Source: WHSW01 sp963769945 (GTDB taxonomy: Bacteria; Actinomycetota; Thermoleophilia; Solirubrobacterales; 70-9). Taken from it: 64,000 nucleotides of DNA. Positions 37,394 to 48,575 of this stretch are shown here, piece by piece. Positions within the stretch are counted from its first letter, which is position 1; each line of letters opens with the position of its first letter. The stretch is from NCBI GenBank assembly GCA_963769945.1, contig CAVYOA010000013.1, positions 62,001-126,000 of the forward strand, written 5' to 3'. The position numbers were made by a program, and so were the translations under genes. Under the pieces are notes generated by a model that ran no database searches, was not told the origin of the DNA, and saw nothing but the letters and a program-made list of their open reading frames with translations.

Positions 37394-38037
37394 TTACAGC
37401 TCCGAGGCCTCTGCGACCTCAAGTGCCTTGAGCTCGTTGCGCACGTGCCAGACGCGTTGTCCGACCGTGAATGCCGTCAGGCCTGCCAGCGTGTAGATCG
37501 CTGCCGGTAGCAGGTCGACGTCGGTGATTAGGTCGCCGGCGCCGAACACGAGGCCGATTGAAAGTATCACCACGCGAACCGGCCGTGTGGCGATCCCAAC
37601 CTTGCATTCGACGCCCAGCGCCTCGGCGCGGGCCCGTGTGTAGGAGACCATCAGCGAGCCGAGAACGGTGAGCACGCAGGCCGCAGCCGGAATCGCATCG
37701 CCCTGATCGGCAAAGTAGTAGGCGATCGCCGTCAGCACCACGCCTTCCTCGATCCGGTCGAGCGTCGAATCTAAAAACGCCCCGAACATCGTGCCCTTGC
37801 CCGACATGCGCGAGTAGCGACCGTCGAGCGTGTCCATCACCGAGCCGAAGATGAAGGCCAAGCCCGCGAGCACGAAATAGCCCTCGACGATGAGGATCAC
37901 AGCGGGCACGTGTAGCGCCAGGCCGGTGATCGAGATCGTGTTCGGTGTCAGCCGTGACTCGATCAGCCGGTCACGGGCGAGTCCCTTCCACTCGGACGCG
38001 GTTCTCGCTTGTGGGCGCGGTTCGGCGATACGAGCAC
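37394..38037 (-). CDS. CDP-alcohol phosphatidyltransferase (phosphatidylinositol-phosphate synthase-like)
   Basis: Membrane enzyme joining CDP-diacylglycerol with an inositol phosphate or other alcohol. The CDP-alcohol motif appears as D-T-L-D-G-R-Y…G-A-F-L-D-S-T-L-D-R (MDTLDGRYSRMSGKGTMFGA then FLDSTLDR), flanked by membrane helices. Next to inositol phosphate synthase, so an inositol lipid role is likely. The start is unclear: the frame EWKGLARDRLIESRLTPNTI has no usable start codon before it. GTG 38037 gives a plausible VLVSPNRAHKRE lead but only if a base is missing near CCGAG at about 37997. Confidence 0.83.
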
Positions 38038-38042
38038 CGTAC

Positions 38043-38867
38043 CTACGAGGCGGCGAGAAAGCCGGTGACCCGATCGACGATCTCCGGGCGCTCGATCCAG
38101 GGCCAGTGGCCGGCTGCCTCGAACTCGGCGAGCTCTGCGGCAGGCAGTAGCTCGGCATAGGCCCGGGCGAAGGCGACGGGAATAAACGGATCGGCCGCAC
38201 CCCAGACCACCAGCGCTGGGCAGTCGAGACGCGCGAGCCGGTCGCCGGCGGCCTCGAGGCGCTCGGGATCGGCTGAGCGATAGAGCTCGAGCATCTCAGG
38301 GCGGGGATCACCCGGTGGCCAACAGTGCATCGCCGCTTCGAGAAACTGCGCCGGCGAACGGCGTCGAGCTGGCGAGGACCAGCGCATGACCGCCGCCAGC
38401 GACGATTTCGTCGTCGAGCGATTTGCGAGCTCGCCGATAACGCGGCGACGCCAGAACCATCGAGCAACCCAATGCCAGCGAAATCCCGGCAGCAGGGGCA
38501 CCCCGTTGATGATCACAAGACAATTCACTGACGCTGGCCGCTGCTGGGCGGCAATCAGGCCGACGACTCCCCAGTCGTGCACGACCAGCGAATGCTCTGC
38601 GATCCCGAGCGTGTCGAGAAAGCGGGCGACGAAGTTGCCGAGACCGAACATCGAATAGTCGAAGTTGGGCGGGCGCTCCGAATAACCCCAGCCCGGCATG
38701 TCGAGGGCGACCGCTGCACCGTTGATCTGCGCCAGGAACGGCATCCAATCCTCCGAATGCGTGGGATTGCCATGGACGAAGACCGTCGGGGCCCCGATGC
38801 CTTCGCGATGGCGGTAGAAGGTCCTCACTCCCTCGACCGAGACGACGGCCTGCCTGATTGCTGTCAT
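38043..38867 (-). CDS. Alpha/beta hydrolase (haloalkane-dehalogenase-like)
   Basis: 274 residues. Oxyanion VFVHGNPTHSEDW, nucleophile elbow LVVHDWGVVGLIAA with Asp as nucleophile (HDWG), as in haloalkane dehalogenases and epoxide hydrolases, WGAADPFIP and catalytic His in AAGHWPWIERP. HDWG rather than GxSxG supports the Asp-nucleophile class. ATG 38867 begins the conserved part; the ATG at 38912 is possible. Five bases before the CDP-alcohol gene. Confidence 0.87.
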   Translation of the reverse strand: MTAIRQAVVSVEGVRTFYRHREGIGAPTVFVHGNPTHSEDWMPFLAQINGAAVALDMPGWGYSERPPNFDYSMFGLGNFVARFLDTLGIAEHSLVVHDWGVVGLIAAQQRPASVNCLVIINGVPLLPGFRWHWVARWFWRRRVIGELANRSTTKSSLAAVMRWSSPARRRSPAQFLEAAMHCWPPGDPRPEMLELYRSADPERLEAAGDRLARLDCPALVVWGAADPFIPVAFARAYAELLPAAELAEFEAAGHWPWIERPEIVDRVTGFLAAS

Positions 38868-38892
38868 CGGGGCGCAACATATCCTGGCCACG

Positions 38893-39630
38893 ATGGCGAC
38901 CAAGGGGCCCAAGCGCGACTGGCGACGCCCGCGACGCGAGCGGGTTCGAGCGATCCGCGACCGCCTGCGCGAGACCTACGGCAGACCTGTGAATGAGCCG
39001 CATGGCCAGCCAATCGCCGAGCTCGTGCGCACGATCCTCTCGCAGAACACCAACGATCGCAATCGCGACGTCGCCTACGCGCGCCTGCGCGAGCGCCTAC
39101 CGACCTGGGTCGACGTTCGCGACGCGCCCGTCGGCGAGGTCGAGTCGGCAATCCAGCCCGGCGGGCTCTCGAAGACAAAGGCACCTCGGATCCAGGAGGT
39201 GCTGCGGCGATTGCCAAATGACAGTGACAGTGATGACGAGGGCGGCGAGCCTACCCTCGACTGGCTCGCGCAGACCGGGCGCGACGAGGCGATCGCCTTC
39301 CTCATTGACCTGCCCGGAGTTGGCCGCAAGACCGCCGCCTGCGTAATGATCTTCGCCCTCGGCCGCCCCGAGATTCCCGTCGACACGCACGTGCACCGCG
39401 TCGGCGGGCGCCTGGGACTGTTCCCGGCAGGCGCCACGTTCGAGCTCGCCCACGATGAGATGCTCGCCGTCACCGATCCCGAGGATGCCTACGAACTGCA
39501 CATGAACCTGATCACCCACGGGCGCCGGGTCTGCCGGCCAAAGCCGCGTTGCGAGGAGTGCGCTCTGCAACGGATGTGTCCCTGGTTTCGAGATCGCCCT
39601 CCCGAAGAGCGATCTCGTCCGGCGCCATGA
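38893..39630 (+). CDS. Endonuclease III-like DNA glycosylase
   Basis: Base-excision repair HhH-GPD glycosylase/AP lyase, 245 residues. IAELVRTILSQNTNDRNRD, the HhH hairpin LPGVGRKTAACV with catalytic Lys, VDTHVHRVGGRLG with catalytic Asp, and a C-terminal [4Fe-4S] set C-x5-C-x2-C-x5-C in VCRPKPRCEECALQRMC. An extra acidic insert (NDSDSDDEGGEP) lies mid-protein. Divergent from the hydrolase with only 25 bases between, so promoters overlap. Confidence 0.93.
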   Translation: MATKGPKRDWRRPRRERVRAIRDRLRETYGRPVNEPHGQPIAELVRTILSQNTNDRNRDVAYARLRERLPTWVDVRDAPVGEVESAIQPGGLSKTKAPRIQEVLRRLPNDSDSDDEGGEPTLDWLAQTGRDEAIAFLIDLPGVGRKTAACVMIFALGRPEIPVDTHVHRVGGRLGLFPAGATFELAHDEMLAVTDPEDAYELHMNLITHGRRVCRPKPRCEECALQRMCPWFRDRPPEERSRPAP

Positions 39631-39648
39631 CTCGGTAGTTTTCCGCTC

Positions 39649-40113
39649 GTGAGCAAGCGGCCGTTCATCATCTTCGGGGTCTTCGCGGCGATCTGCCTCA
39701 TCGTCCTGCCGTGGATGGCACTTGGCAAGGAAGGCTCCGACAGCGCGGCGACGGTCGAGGTCGCCCCCAGCGACGTCGAGGGCAAGGAACTCTTCGACAA
39801 CAACTGCGGCTACTGCCACACGCTTGCCGCGGCAGGCACCGACGGCGTCGTCGGCCCCAATCTCGACGACCTGCTGATCGTCACCGGCACCAACACCGCC
39901 GAGCAGTACGAGGGCAGCTACAGCCGCGTCCTGCGGGCCGTCAACTGCGGCCTCGGCGGGCGCATGCCGAGGGAGATCCTGATCGGCGAGGAGGCCGAAT
40001 CGGTCGCTGCCTTCGTCGCCGCGTATGCGGGCCAAATCGGCAAGGGGCCCGTGGTCGACATCGACACCGCGGCCCGCCCCGAGCCGGTGCCCTGCGAGAC
40101 GCCGCAAGCCTGA
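39649..40113 (+). CDS. Membrane-anchored c-type cytochrome
   Basis: 154 residues: N-terminal helix PFIIFGVFAAICLIVLPWMAL as anchor, then a mono-haem domain with CGYCH near residue 53 and axial Met in GGRMP. Likely an electron carrier on the outer face of the membrane. GTG 39649 start. Nineteen bases after the glycosylase gene; functionally unrelated. Confidence 0.92.
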   Translation: MSKRPFIIFGVFAAICLIVLPWMALGKEGSDSAATVEVAPSDVEGKELFDNNCGYCHTLAAAGTDGVVGPNLDDLLIVTGTNTAEQYEGSYSRVLRAVNCGLGGRMPREILIGEEAESVAAFVAAYAGQIGKGPVVDIDTAARPEPVPCETPQA

Positions 40114-40220
40114 TCTCGAGTCCTCGGGCCCAGAGCGACCAGCCTCACGCACGCAACGCGGCCGCCACCGCCGAGATCGGCCTACCTGCGCATACATCTG
40201 CTAGCCTCTGACTCAGATTT

Positions 40221-40240
40221 CTTGGATACTGAGACTTAAG
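40221..40240 (+). promoter_or_regulatory. HAIR-like inverted repeat before dnaK
   Basis: CTTGGAT-ACTGAG-ACTTAAG resembles the HspR target HAIR (CTTGAGT-N7-ACTCAAG) with mismatches and a 6-base spacer. A second repeat CTCAG-N12-CTGAG (40212-40233) overlaps it. It directly abuts the ribosome-binding site AAGGAGAAAG, so a bound HspR could block the dnaK operon. Confidence 0.5.
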
Positions 40241-40250
40241 GAGAAAGCAA

Positions 40251-42155
40251 ATGGGCAAGACGATCGGGATCGACCTCGGCACTACCAACTCCGCCATGGC
40301 TGTCCTCGAAGGCAGCGAGCCGGAGATCATCGAGAACTCCGAAGGCGGGCGCACGACTCCGTCGGTGGTCGCCTTCACCGACTCGGGTGAGCGACTCGTC
40401 GGCACCGTCGCCAAGCGCCAGGCCGTGATGAATCCGGAGAACACGATCTTCTCGATCAAGCGCTTCATGGGCCGCAAGGAGGCAGAGGTCAAAGAGGAGG
40501 AGACGATCGTTCCCTACAAGGTCGTCGCCGGACCCAACGGCGACGTTCGCGTCGACGTTCGCGGCGAGCAGTCCTCGCCGCCTGAGATCTCGGCGATGAT
40601 CCTGCAGAAGCTCAAGGCCGACGCCGAGGCCAAGCTCGGCGAGACCGTCGACTCCGCGGTGATCACCGTTCCCGCCTACTTCAACGACGACCAGCGCCAG
40701 GCGACCAAGGATGCCGGCAAGATCGCCGGCCTCGAGGTCAAGCGGATCATCAACGAGCCGACGGCGGCCGCGCTCGCTTACGGCCTCGACAAGGAGGAGA
40801 CCGATCAGACGATCCTCGTCTTCGACCTTGGCGGCGGCACCTTCGACGTCTCCGTGCTCGAGATCGGCGATGGCGTCTTCGAGGTCAAGTCGACTGCCGG
40901 CGACAACCACCTCGGCGGCGATAACTGGGACAAGGCGATCGTCGAATGGCTGGTTGCCGAGTTCAAGAAAGACCAGGGCGTCGACGTCTCCAACGACAAG
41001 CGCTCGCTGCAGCGTCTTTACGAGCAGGCCGAGAAGGCCAAGATCGAGCTCTCGACCACACAGGAGACGCAGATCAGCGTCCCCTTCATCACGGCGATCA
41101 ACAACGAGCCCAAACACCTCGAGATAAAGCTCTCGCGAGCGAAGCTCGCCGAGCTCACCTCAGACCTGCTCGATCGCGTCGTCTCGCCTGTGAAGCAGGC
41201 GCTAGCCGACGCTGGCACCGAGGTCGACCACGTCGTCTTGGTCGGCGGCATGACCCGGATGCCGGCAGTTCAGGAGAAGGTTCAGGAGCTGACCGGCAAG
41301 GAGCCGCACAAGGGCGTCAACCCCGACGAGGTGGTTGCGATTGGCGCGGCGATTCAGGCCGGCGTGCTTTCGGGCGACGTCAAGGACGTGCTGCTGCTCG
41401 ACGTTACCCCGCTGACGCTCGGGATCGAGACCAAGGGTGGCGTGATGACGAAGCTGATCGAGCGCAACACGACGATCCCGTCGAAGCGCTCGGAGACGTT
41501 CTCGACCGCCGACGACAACCAGCCGTCAGTCGAGATTCACGTGCTTCAAGGCGAGCGCGAGATGGCCGCCTACAACAAGTCGCTGGGCAAGTTCCAGCTG
41601 ACTGGGATTCCGCCGGCGCCTCGAGGCATGCCGCAAATCGAGGTCACGTTCGACATCGACGCCAACGGCATCCTCAGCGTCGCCGCGAAGGATCTCGGGA
41701 CTGGCAAGGAGCAGACGATCGAGATCAAGGGCGGCTCCGGCCTCTCAGACTCCGAGGTCGAGCAGATGATCAAGGACGCCGAGTCACACGCCGACGACGA
41801 TCACAAGCAGCGCGAGCTCGCCGAGTCGCGAAACGTCGCTGAGAACGCCGCCTATTCGGCCGAGAAACAGCTGACCGAGCTGGGCGATCAGGTCGATGAT
41901 GCGTCGAAGACCGAGATCGAGGCAGCGATCGCCGATGTTCGCGGCGTGCTCGAGTCCGACGACGCGGACGAGATCAAGGCCAAGACCGACGCGCTGCAGC
42001 AGGCCTTCCACAAGGTCTCCGAGCAGATCTATCAGGCGGCGGCGGCCGAGCAAGCCGCAGCCGGCGGGGCCGACGGGGCGTCCTCGTCCAACGGCGCCGG
42101 CGACGCTGAGGACGAGGTGGTCGACGCGGAGGTCGTCGAGGAAGACAAGGCCTAG
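40251..42155 (+). CDS. dnaK: Molecular chaperone DnaK (Hsp70)
   Basis: ATP-driven Hsp70 chaperone, 634 residues. GIDLGTTNSAMAV, the nucleotide-domain motifs VFDLGGGTFDVSVLE and VVLVGGMTRMPAV, linker DVLLLDVTPLTLGIETKGG, substrate domain, and an acidic Gly/Ala-rich tail ending DAEVVEEDKA. AAGGAGAAAG precedes the ATG. First gene of dnaK-grpE-dnaJ-hspR; 4 bases to grpE. Confidence 0.98.
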   Translation: MGKTIGIDLGTTNSAMAVLEGSEPEIIENSEGGRTTPSVVAFTDSGERLVGTVAKRQAVMNPENTIFSIKRFMGRKEAEVKEEETIVPYKVVAGPNGDVRVDVRGEQSSPPEISAMILQKLKADAEAKLGETVDSAVITVPAYFNDDQRQATKDAGKIAGLEVKRIINEPTAAALAYGLDKEETDQTILVFDLGGGTFDVSVLEIGDGVFEVKSTAGDNHLGGDNWDKAIVEWLVAEFKKDQGVDVSNDKRSLQRLYEQAEKAKIELSTTQETQISVPFITAINNEPKHLEIKLSRAKLAELTSDLLDRVVSPVKQALADAGTEVDHVVLVGGMTRMPAVQEKVQELTGKEPHKGVNPDEVVAIGAAIQAGVLSGDVKDVLLLDVTPLTLGIETKGGVMTKLIERNTTIPSKRSETFSTADDNQPSVEIHVLQGEREMAAYNKSLGKFQLTGIPPAPRGMPQIEVTFDIDANGILSVAAKDLGTGKEQTIEIKGGSGLSDSEVEQMIKDAESHADDDHKQRELAESRNVAENAAYSAEKQLTELGDQVDDASKTEIEAAIADVRGVLESDDADEIKAKTDALQQAFHKVSEQIYQAAAAEQAAAGGADGASSSNGAGDAEDEVVDAEVVEEDKA

Positions 42156-42159
42156 GCGC

Positions 42160-42867
42160 ATGTCTCGCCGACACGACAACCAGGTGAAGGGGCCGGGAGG
42201 CCCTGCGTCTCACAGTGCTTCGGGTTCCGCGGATGAGCCCACGCTCGACGACGACGCTCCCCTTACTGAAAGTGGAGTTGCTGAGGACGTTGGCGCCGGT
42301 CCGCAGGAGCGCAATGGCGATGGGGATGCCGTCGAGGAGGATCTGGATGCTTTGCTCGAGGACATAAAGCGCGAGCGCGACGAGTATCTGGATTTGGCGC
42401 GGCGGGCGAAGGCCGATTTCGAGAACTTCCGCAAGCGCGCCGCGCGCGATGGCGCCGAGGCCGAGAAACGCGGCAAGGCGGGCCTCGCGCGCGAGCTGCT
42501 GCCGTCGATCGACAACCTCGAGCGCGCCCTGCGCGCTTCGGGTGTGAAGCCGTTCAGTGATTCTGCGCCGAGCTCGGCTGACGCAGGCCAAGCATCGCCC
42601 GACGTTTCCGAGGAGGTGTCGGCCCAGGAAGCGCTCGCCCGCGGCGTCGCGCTCGTCCACAGCGAGCTCGAGGCGGGCTTGGCGCGCGCCGGGGTCGAAT
42701 CCTATGACCCCGCCGGCGAGCCCTTCGACCCGGCCGTGTGCGAGGCAATCTCGACGGCTGAGGCGGACGGGACTGTCGCCTCGGGCATCGTCTTGGAGAC
42801 CTTGGAGCGCGGCTACCGCCTCGACGGGCAGGTGATCCGCCCTGCCCGCGTGATCGTCAGCGAGTAG
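42160..42867 (+). CDS. grpE: Nucleotide exchange factor GrpE
   Basis: Releases ADP from DnaK. 235 residues: acidic disordered N-terminus (1-65), long coiled coil KRERDEYLDLARRAKADFENFRKRAARDG with the family signature, and C-terminal beta part GVESYDPAGEPFDPAVCEAIS and VIRPARVIVSE. Longer than most GrpE because of an insert of about 30 residues (PFSDSAPSSADAGQASPDVS). ATG 42160 is four bases after the dnaK stop; the frame upstream overlaps dnaK and was not used. Confidence 0.95.
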   Translation: MSRRHDNQVKGPGGPASHSASGSADEPTLDDDAPLTESGVAEDVGAGPQERNGDGDAVEEDLDALLEDIKRERDEYLDLARRAKADFENFRKRAARDGAEAEKRGKAGLARELLPSIDNLERALRASGVKPFSDSAPSSADAGQASPDVSEEVSAQEALARGVALVHSELEAGLARAGVESYDPAGEPFDPAVCEAISTAEADGTVASGIVLETLERGYRLDGQVIRPARVIVSE

Positions 42868-42887
42868 ACGGCTCGAGGCAAGCAGCC

Positions 42888-44009
42888 ATGGCTCGCGACT
42901 TCTACGAGGTGCTTGGGGTCGGACGCGGCGCCTCGGCCGAGGAGCTGAAGAAGGCCTATCGCAAGCTCGCGCGCGAGTACCACCCCGATCGAAACCCTGG
43001 CGACGCCGGGGCAGAGGAGCGCTTCAAGGAGGTCCAGCAGGCCTACGACACGCTCTCGGACGCCGATAAGCGCAAGCAGTACGACGCCGGTGGCAGGCTC
43101 GGTGGATTCGGGCGCGGCGCGGGTGGCCCCGGCGCAGGTCCCGGCTTCGGCGCCGACCTCGGCGACATCTTCTCGACGATCTTCCGGCGCGGCGGCCCCG
43201 GCGCGGCGCAACAGACGCGCGGCCGCGACCTCGAGACCGAGGTGCAGCTGAGCTTTCACGACGCAATGAGCGGAACCGAGGTCTCGATCACCGTGCCGAA
43301 GCAGTCGAGCTGCAAGACCTGCAGCGGTACCGGGGCAAAGCCTGGAACGCTGCCAACGGTGTGCCCGCGCTGCGACGGGCGCGGCGTCGACTCCGAGAGC
43401 CAGGGCTTCTTCTCGATCAGCCAGCCCTGTCCTAGCTGCGGCGGCGCCGGCCAAATAATCAAAGATCCGTGCAATACCTGCAGCGGCAGCGGCCTGACGC
43501 TGCAGCGCAAGCGCTATCGAGTGCGGATTCCCGCCGGTGTTCACGATGGCAGCCGTATCCGCGTCGCCGGCAAAGGCGAGGACGGACCTCGCGGAGCGCC
43601 GCCGGGGGATCTCTATGTGGTCACGCGCGTTGCCCAATCGCCGGTCTTTCGCCAGCGCGAGGACGGCAACCTCGGCGTCACGGTGCCGATCACGATCGGG
43701 GAAGCAATCGGTGGCGCGACGGTTGAGGTGCCGACGCTCAACGGCTCGAAGCGGATCCGCGTTCCGGCCGGGACTCAACACGGCACGGTGCAGCGCCTGC
43801 GCGGCGAGGGACCACCGAAGGCGGGCCGAGGCTCGAGCCAGCGCGCCGACATTCTCTACCGGCTTGAGATCGAGATGCCACGAGAGCTGAGCGACGAGCA
43901 ACGCAAGGCACTCGACGCCTTCACGGCTTCGATCAACGACCACGATCCTCGCGCCGGGTTGCTGCGCGATGCGTCCGCGCGTTCCGCGAAGGTTGGCGGC
44001 GAGCAATGA
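42888..44009 (+). CDS. dnaJ: Chaperone DnaJ (Hsp40)
   Basis: 373 residues. J-domain DFYEVLGVGRGASAEELKKAY with the HPD tripeptide at YHPDR, a Gly-rich linker GGRLGGFGRGAGGPG, four zinc motifs (CKTCSGTG, CPRCDGRG, CPSCGGAG, CNTCSGSG) and the C-terminal client-binding part. Works with DnaK and GrpE. Overlaps hspR start by 4 bases (ATGA), typical of this operon. Confidence 0.98.
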   Translation: MARDFYEVLGVGRGASAEELKKAYRKLAREYHPDRNPGDAGAEERFKEVQQAYDTLSDADKRKQYDAGGRLGGFGRGAGGPGAGPGFGADLGDIFSTIFRRGGPGAAQQTRGRDLETEVQLSFHDAMSGTEVSITVPKQSSCKTCSGTGAKPGTLPTVCPRCDGRGVDSESQGFFSISQPCPSCGGAGQIIKDPCNTCSGSGLTLQRKRYRVRIPAGVHDGSRIRVAGKGEDGPRGAPPGDLYVVTRVAQSPVFRQREDGNLGVTVPITIGEAIGGATVEVPTLNGSKRIRVPAGTQHGTVQRLRGEGPPKAGRGSSQRADILYRLEIEMPRELSDEQRKALDAFTASINDHDPRAGLLRDASARSAKVGGEQ

Positions 44010-44452
44010 GCCCGAGCCGCAGGAAAGTGTCGGTTACGGCGACGGGCCTCGATCGCCGTCGCGGCGTGTTCATGATCTCGGTCGCGGCCGAGCTCGCCGA
44101 GATGCACCCACAAACGCTGCGAATGTATGAGGCCCGCGGGCTGATTACGCCCAGGCGCTCGCCGAAGAACACGCGCCTTTACTCATATGACGACGTCGAG
44201 CGACTGCGACGGATTCAGCAGATGACCGCCGACGACGGGCTCAACCTGGCCGGCGTCGAGACGGTCCTCACACTCGAACGCGAGCTTGAGCGTGCTCGAG
44301 CCGAAGTCGCACGGATGCGCGAGCGCGCGGACGAGCTCGAGCGCGAGATGACCGAGGAGGTCGCGCGCGTGCGCCGCTCACTGCGGGCCGAGATCGTTCC
44401 CTACGGCGCCTACGAGCCCGTTTCGATCCCGGTCCGGCGTCGCACCAGATGA
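44006..44452 (+). CDS. hspR: HspR, MerR-family heat-shock repressor
   Basis: 148 residues. After a 22-residue lead, winged-helix VFMISVAAELAEMHPQTLRMYEARGLITP with SPKNTRLYSYDDVERLRRIQQM is the HspR/MerR DNA-binding domain; then a coiled coil ELERARAEVARMRERADELE and a tail without a cofactor site. Represses dnaK and clpB operons with DnaK as co-repressor in relatives. Cotranslated with dnaJ. Confidence 0.96.
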   Translation: MSPSRRKVSVTATGLDRRRGVFMISVAAELAEMHPQTLRMYEARGLITPRRSPKNTRLYSYDDVERLRRIQQMTADDGLNLAGVETVLTLERELERARAEVARMRERADELEREMTEEVARVRRSLRAEIVPYGAYEPVSIPVRRRTR

Positions 44453-44506
44453 TTGATGCCACGCAATCGCGTGCGCGTCATCCGCGTCGTGAGGTCGTGG
44501 GATCAC

Positions 44507-45394
44507 TCATCTACGGCTGAGCAGCTTCGAGGCGACGCCCTGCACCGTCGCGATGCCGTAGTCGAACGACGGCTGGGAATCGGTGAGCACGACGATCGCG
44601 AGCTCGCGCGGGCCGTCGCGCTCGCGCAACTCCGCCGCTTGATGGACCAGGGCGTGGTCCGGTAGCCAGCCGCCCTTGAAGCGGACTGCCCAGCGGCGGC
44701 CGGCAGGGTCGGGGATGCCCCAGCTCTGGTCGTCGACTATGGAGCCGAGCAGACCCTTGGCGTACTCGCGGTCGCGTCGCACGAAGGAGCGATCGAGGTC
44801 GGCGAACATCAGCGCCATGTCGGCGGCACTGATCAGCGAGTTACCCCAGTAGCCGGCGACCGAGTAATCGCGCATACCGGCGCGCTTGGCTACGGCGACA
44901 AGGCCAGGATCGCCGACGCGGGCATAGATGGCATCGGCGGCGGCGTTGTCGGAGACGGTGATCATCGCCTCGAGCAGGCGGTCGGTCTGCGCATCGACCG
45001 GCTCGCCTGCCTGCTTGAGACGGCGAAGCTCGGCCGCAAGCAGCATGGCCTTGACGACGCTGGCCGAGGAGTAACGCCGGCGCTCGTCGAGCCCGTGCAT
45101 CGCGCCCTTGCTGTCGACAACGGCAAACGAGACAGCCTCGCCGCGGGTCTCGGCGAACTCGCGGGCGCGCTCGACAGCCCGCGCCGAGGGGTAGCGCCCC
45201 CGTCGCCTCGGCTTCTGTGAAACGGCCGGCTTGCTGTGCTTTGCGGCCGCCACCGTTTCGCTCGATTCGGGTCCGCCTGCCGGCGCCTGCGCTACGGGGG
45301 CAGCGTCAGTGGTGCGGATATCAAAGGCGCCCGCGATCGTCAATCCAGCGAGGATGCTGAGCGCTGTGACGACGATGACTGCGAGTGTGCGCAT
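44507..45394 (-). CDS. Secreted serine beta-lactamase-fold hydrolase (class A-like)
   Basis: 295 residues with signal helix LAVIVVTALSILAGLTIAGA and a Pro/Ala/Lys-rich linker. SxxK motif in YSSASVVKAML, SDN motif in ITVSDNAAADAI, and KGG in VRFKGGWLPDH form the catalytic set of class A serine beta-lactamases; omega-loop Glu166 is not obvious, so it may be a peptidase-like relative rather than a resistance enzyme. ATG 45394; the frame is open upstream but overlaps the neighbour. Confidence 0.85.
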   Translation of the reverse strand: MRTLAVIVVTALSILAGLTIAGAFDIRTTDAAPVAQAPAGGPESSETVAAAKHSKPAVSQKPRRRGRYPSARAVERAREFAETRGEAVSFAVVDSKGAMHGLDERRRYSSASVVKAMLLAAELRRLKQAGEPVDAQTDRLLEAMITVSDNAAADAIYARVGDPGLVAVAKRAGMRDYSVAGYWGNSLISAADMALMFADLDRSFVRRDREYAKGLLGSIVDDQSWGIPDPAGRRWAVRFKGGWLPDHALVHQAAELRERDGPRELAIVVLTDSQPSFDYGIATVQGVASKLLSRR

Positions 45395-45449
45395 CGCTGG
45401 AAGATGACGGACCGCGCGCCGGAGTGGGCCAGCGCTTAGGCTCAGCACG

Positions 45450-45851
45450 ATGGCTGAGCTCGGAGACGATCCGCTCGCGCGGACAACGGCTGTCGCCCTC
45501 GCCGCGGGGCGGCTCGCGATCGGCGCCGGCATCTGGCTCGCGCCCCGGCTGGCGGCGAAGGCGCTGGGCTTGGGGTCGCTCGACGCCAAGGCACTGGCGC
45601 TTGGCCGAATCGCAGCAAGCCGCGATCTCGTGCTCGGCGTCTGGCAGCTCTCGGCCTTGAACGATCGCGAGGATCTGCGCCGGGCGTCGCTCGCGGTTGC
45701 CGTTGCCGACGCCGGCGACGCGCTCACTTTCGCGCTCGCAACGGCCGCGTCGCAAACGAGAGGCGCAGGATTCAGGGGTCTCGTCGGCGCCGTGCCCGCG
45801 ACGCTCGCGGGCGCCTGGCTGGTGCGGCGGCTCGGGTCGGACCCCGCCTAG
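45450..45851 (+). CDS. Small membrane protein, hypothetical
   Basis: 133 residues, Ala/Leu-rich, with three to four likely membrane segments (AVALAAGRLAIGAGIWLAP, AVAVADAGDALTFALATAA, GAVPATLAGAWLV). Resembles small DUF4267-type proteins but without a defining motif. Sits between a divergent hydrolase gene and clpB, with no clear partner. Confidence 0.65.
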   Translation: MAELGDDPLARTTAVALAAGRLAIGAGIWLAPRLAAKALGLGSLDAKALALGRIAASRDLVLGVWQLSALNDREDLRRASLAVAVADAGDALTFALATAASQTRGAGFRGLVGAVPATLAGAWLVRRLGSDPA

Positions 45852-45874
45852 AGAAAACCTCTTCGACAGGCGCT

Positions 45875-45897
45875 ATCTAAGTGGCAGCCACTTAGAT
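45875..45897 (+). promoter_or_regulatory. Perfect inverted repeat upstream of clpB, candidate HspR operator
   Basis: ATCTAAGTGGC, one base, GCCACTTAGAT: 11-bp perfect arms. The core AAGT-N7-ACTT keeps HAIR-like spacing. It ends 3 bases before the -35 box of clpB, suiting a repressor that blocks RNA polymerase. Confidence 0.65.
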
Positions 45898-45900
45898 TTC

Positions 45901-45929
45901 TTGACAAATAGGGCTCAGGCACCTAGAGT
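45901..45929 (+). promoter_or_regulatory. clpB promoter, sigma-70-like
   Basis: TTGACA (45901-45906), a 17-base spacer and TAGAGT (45924-45929). The initiating ATG begins at 45939, so transcription would start about at the start codon, implying a leaderless mRNA. Confidence 0.75.
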
Positions 45930-45938
45930 TCGGCTCCC

Positions 45939-48536
<2,598 letters not shown>

Positions 48537-48575
48537 TCGCGGCGGCGCATCGGTCGCAGCTCTACGCTTGCTCGC

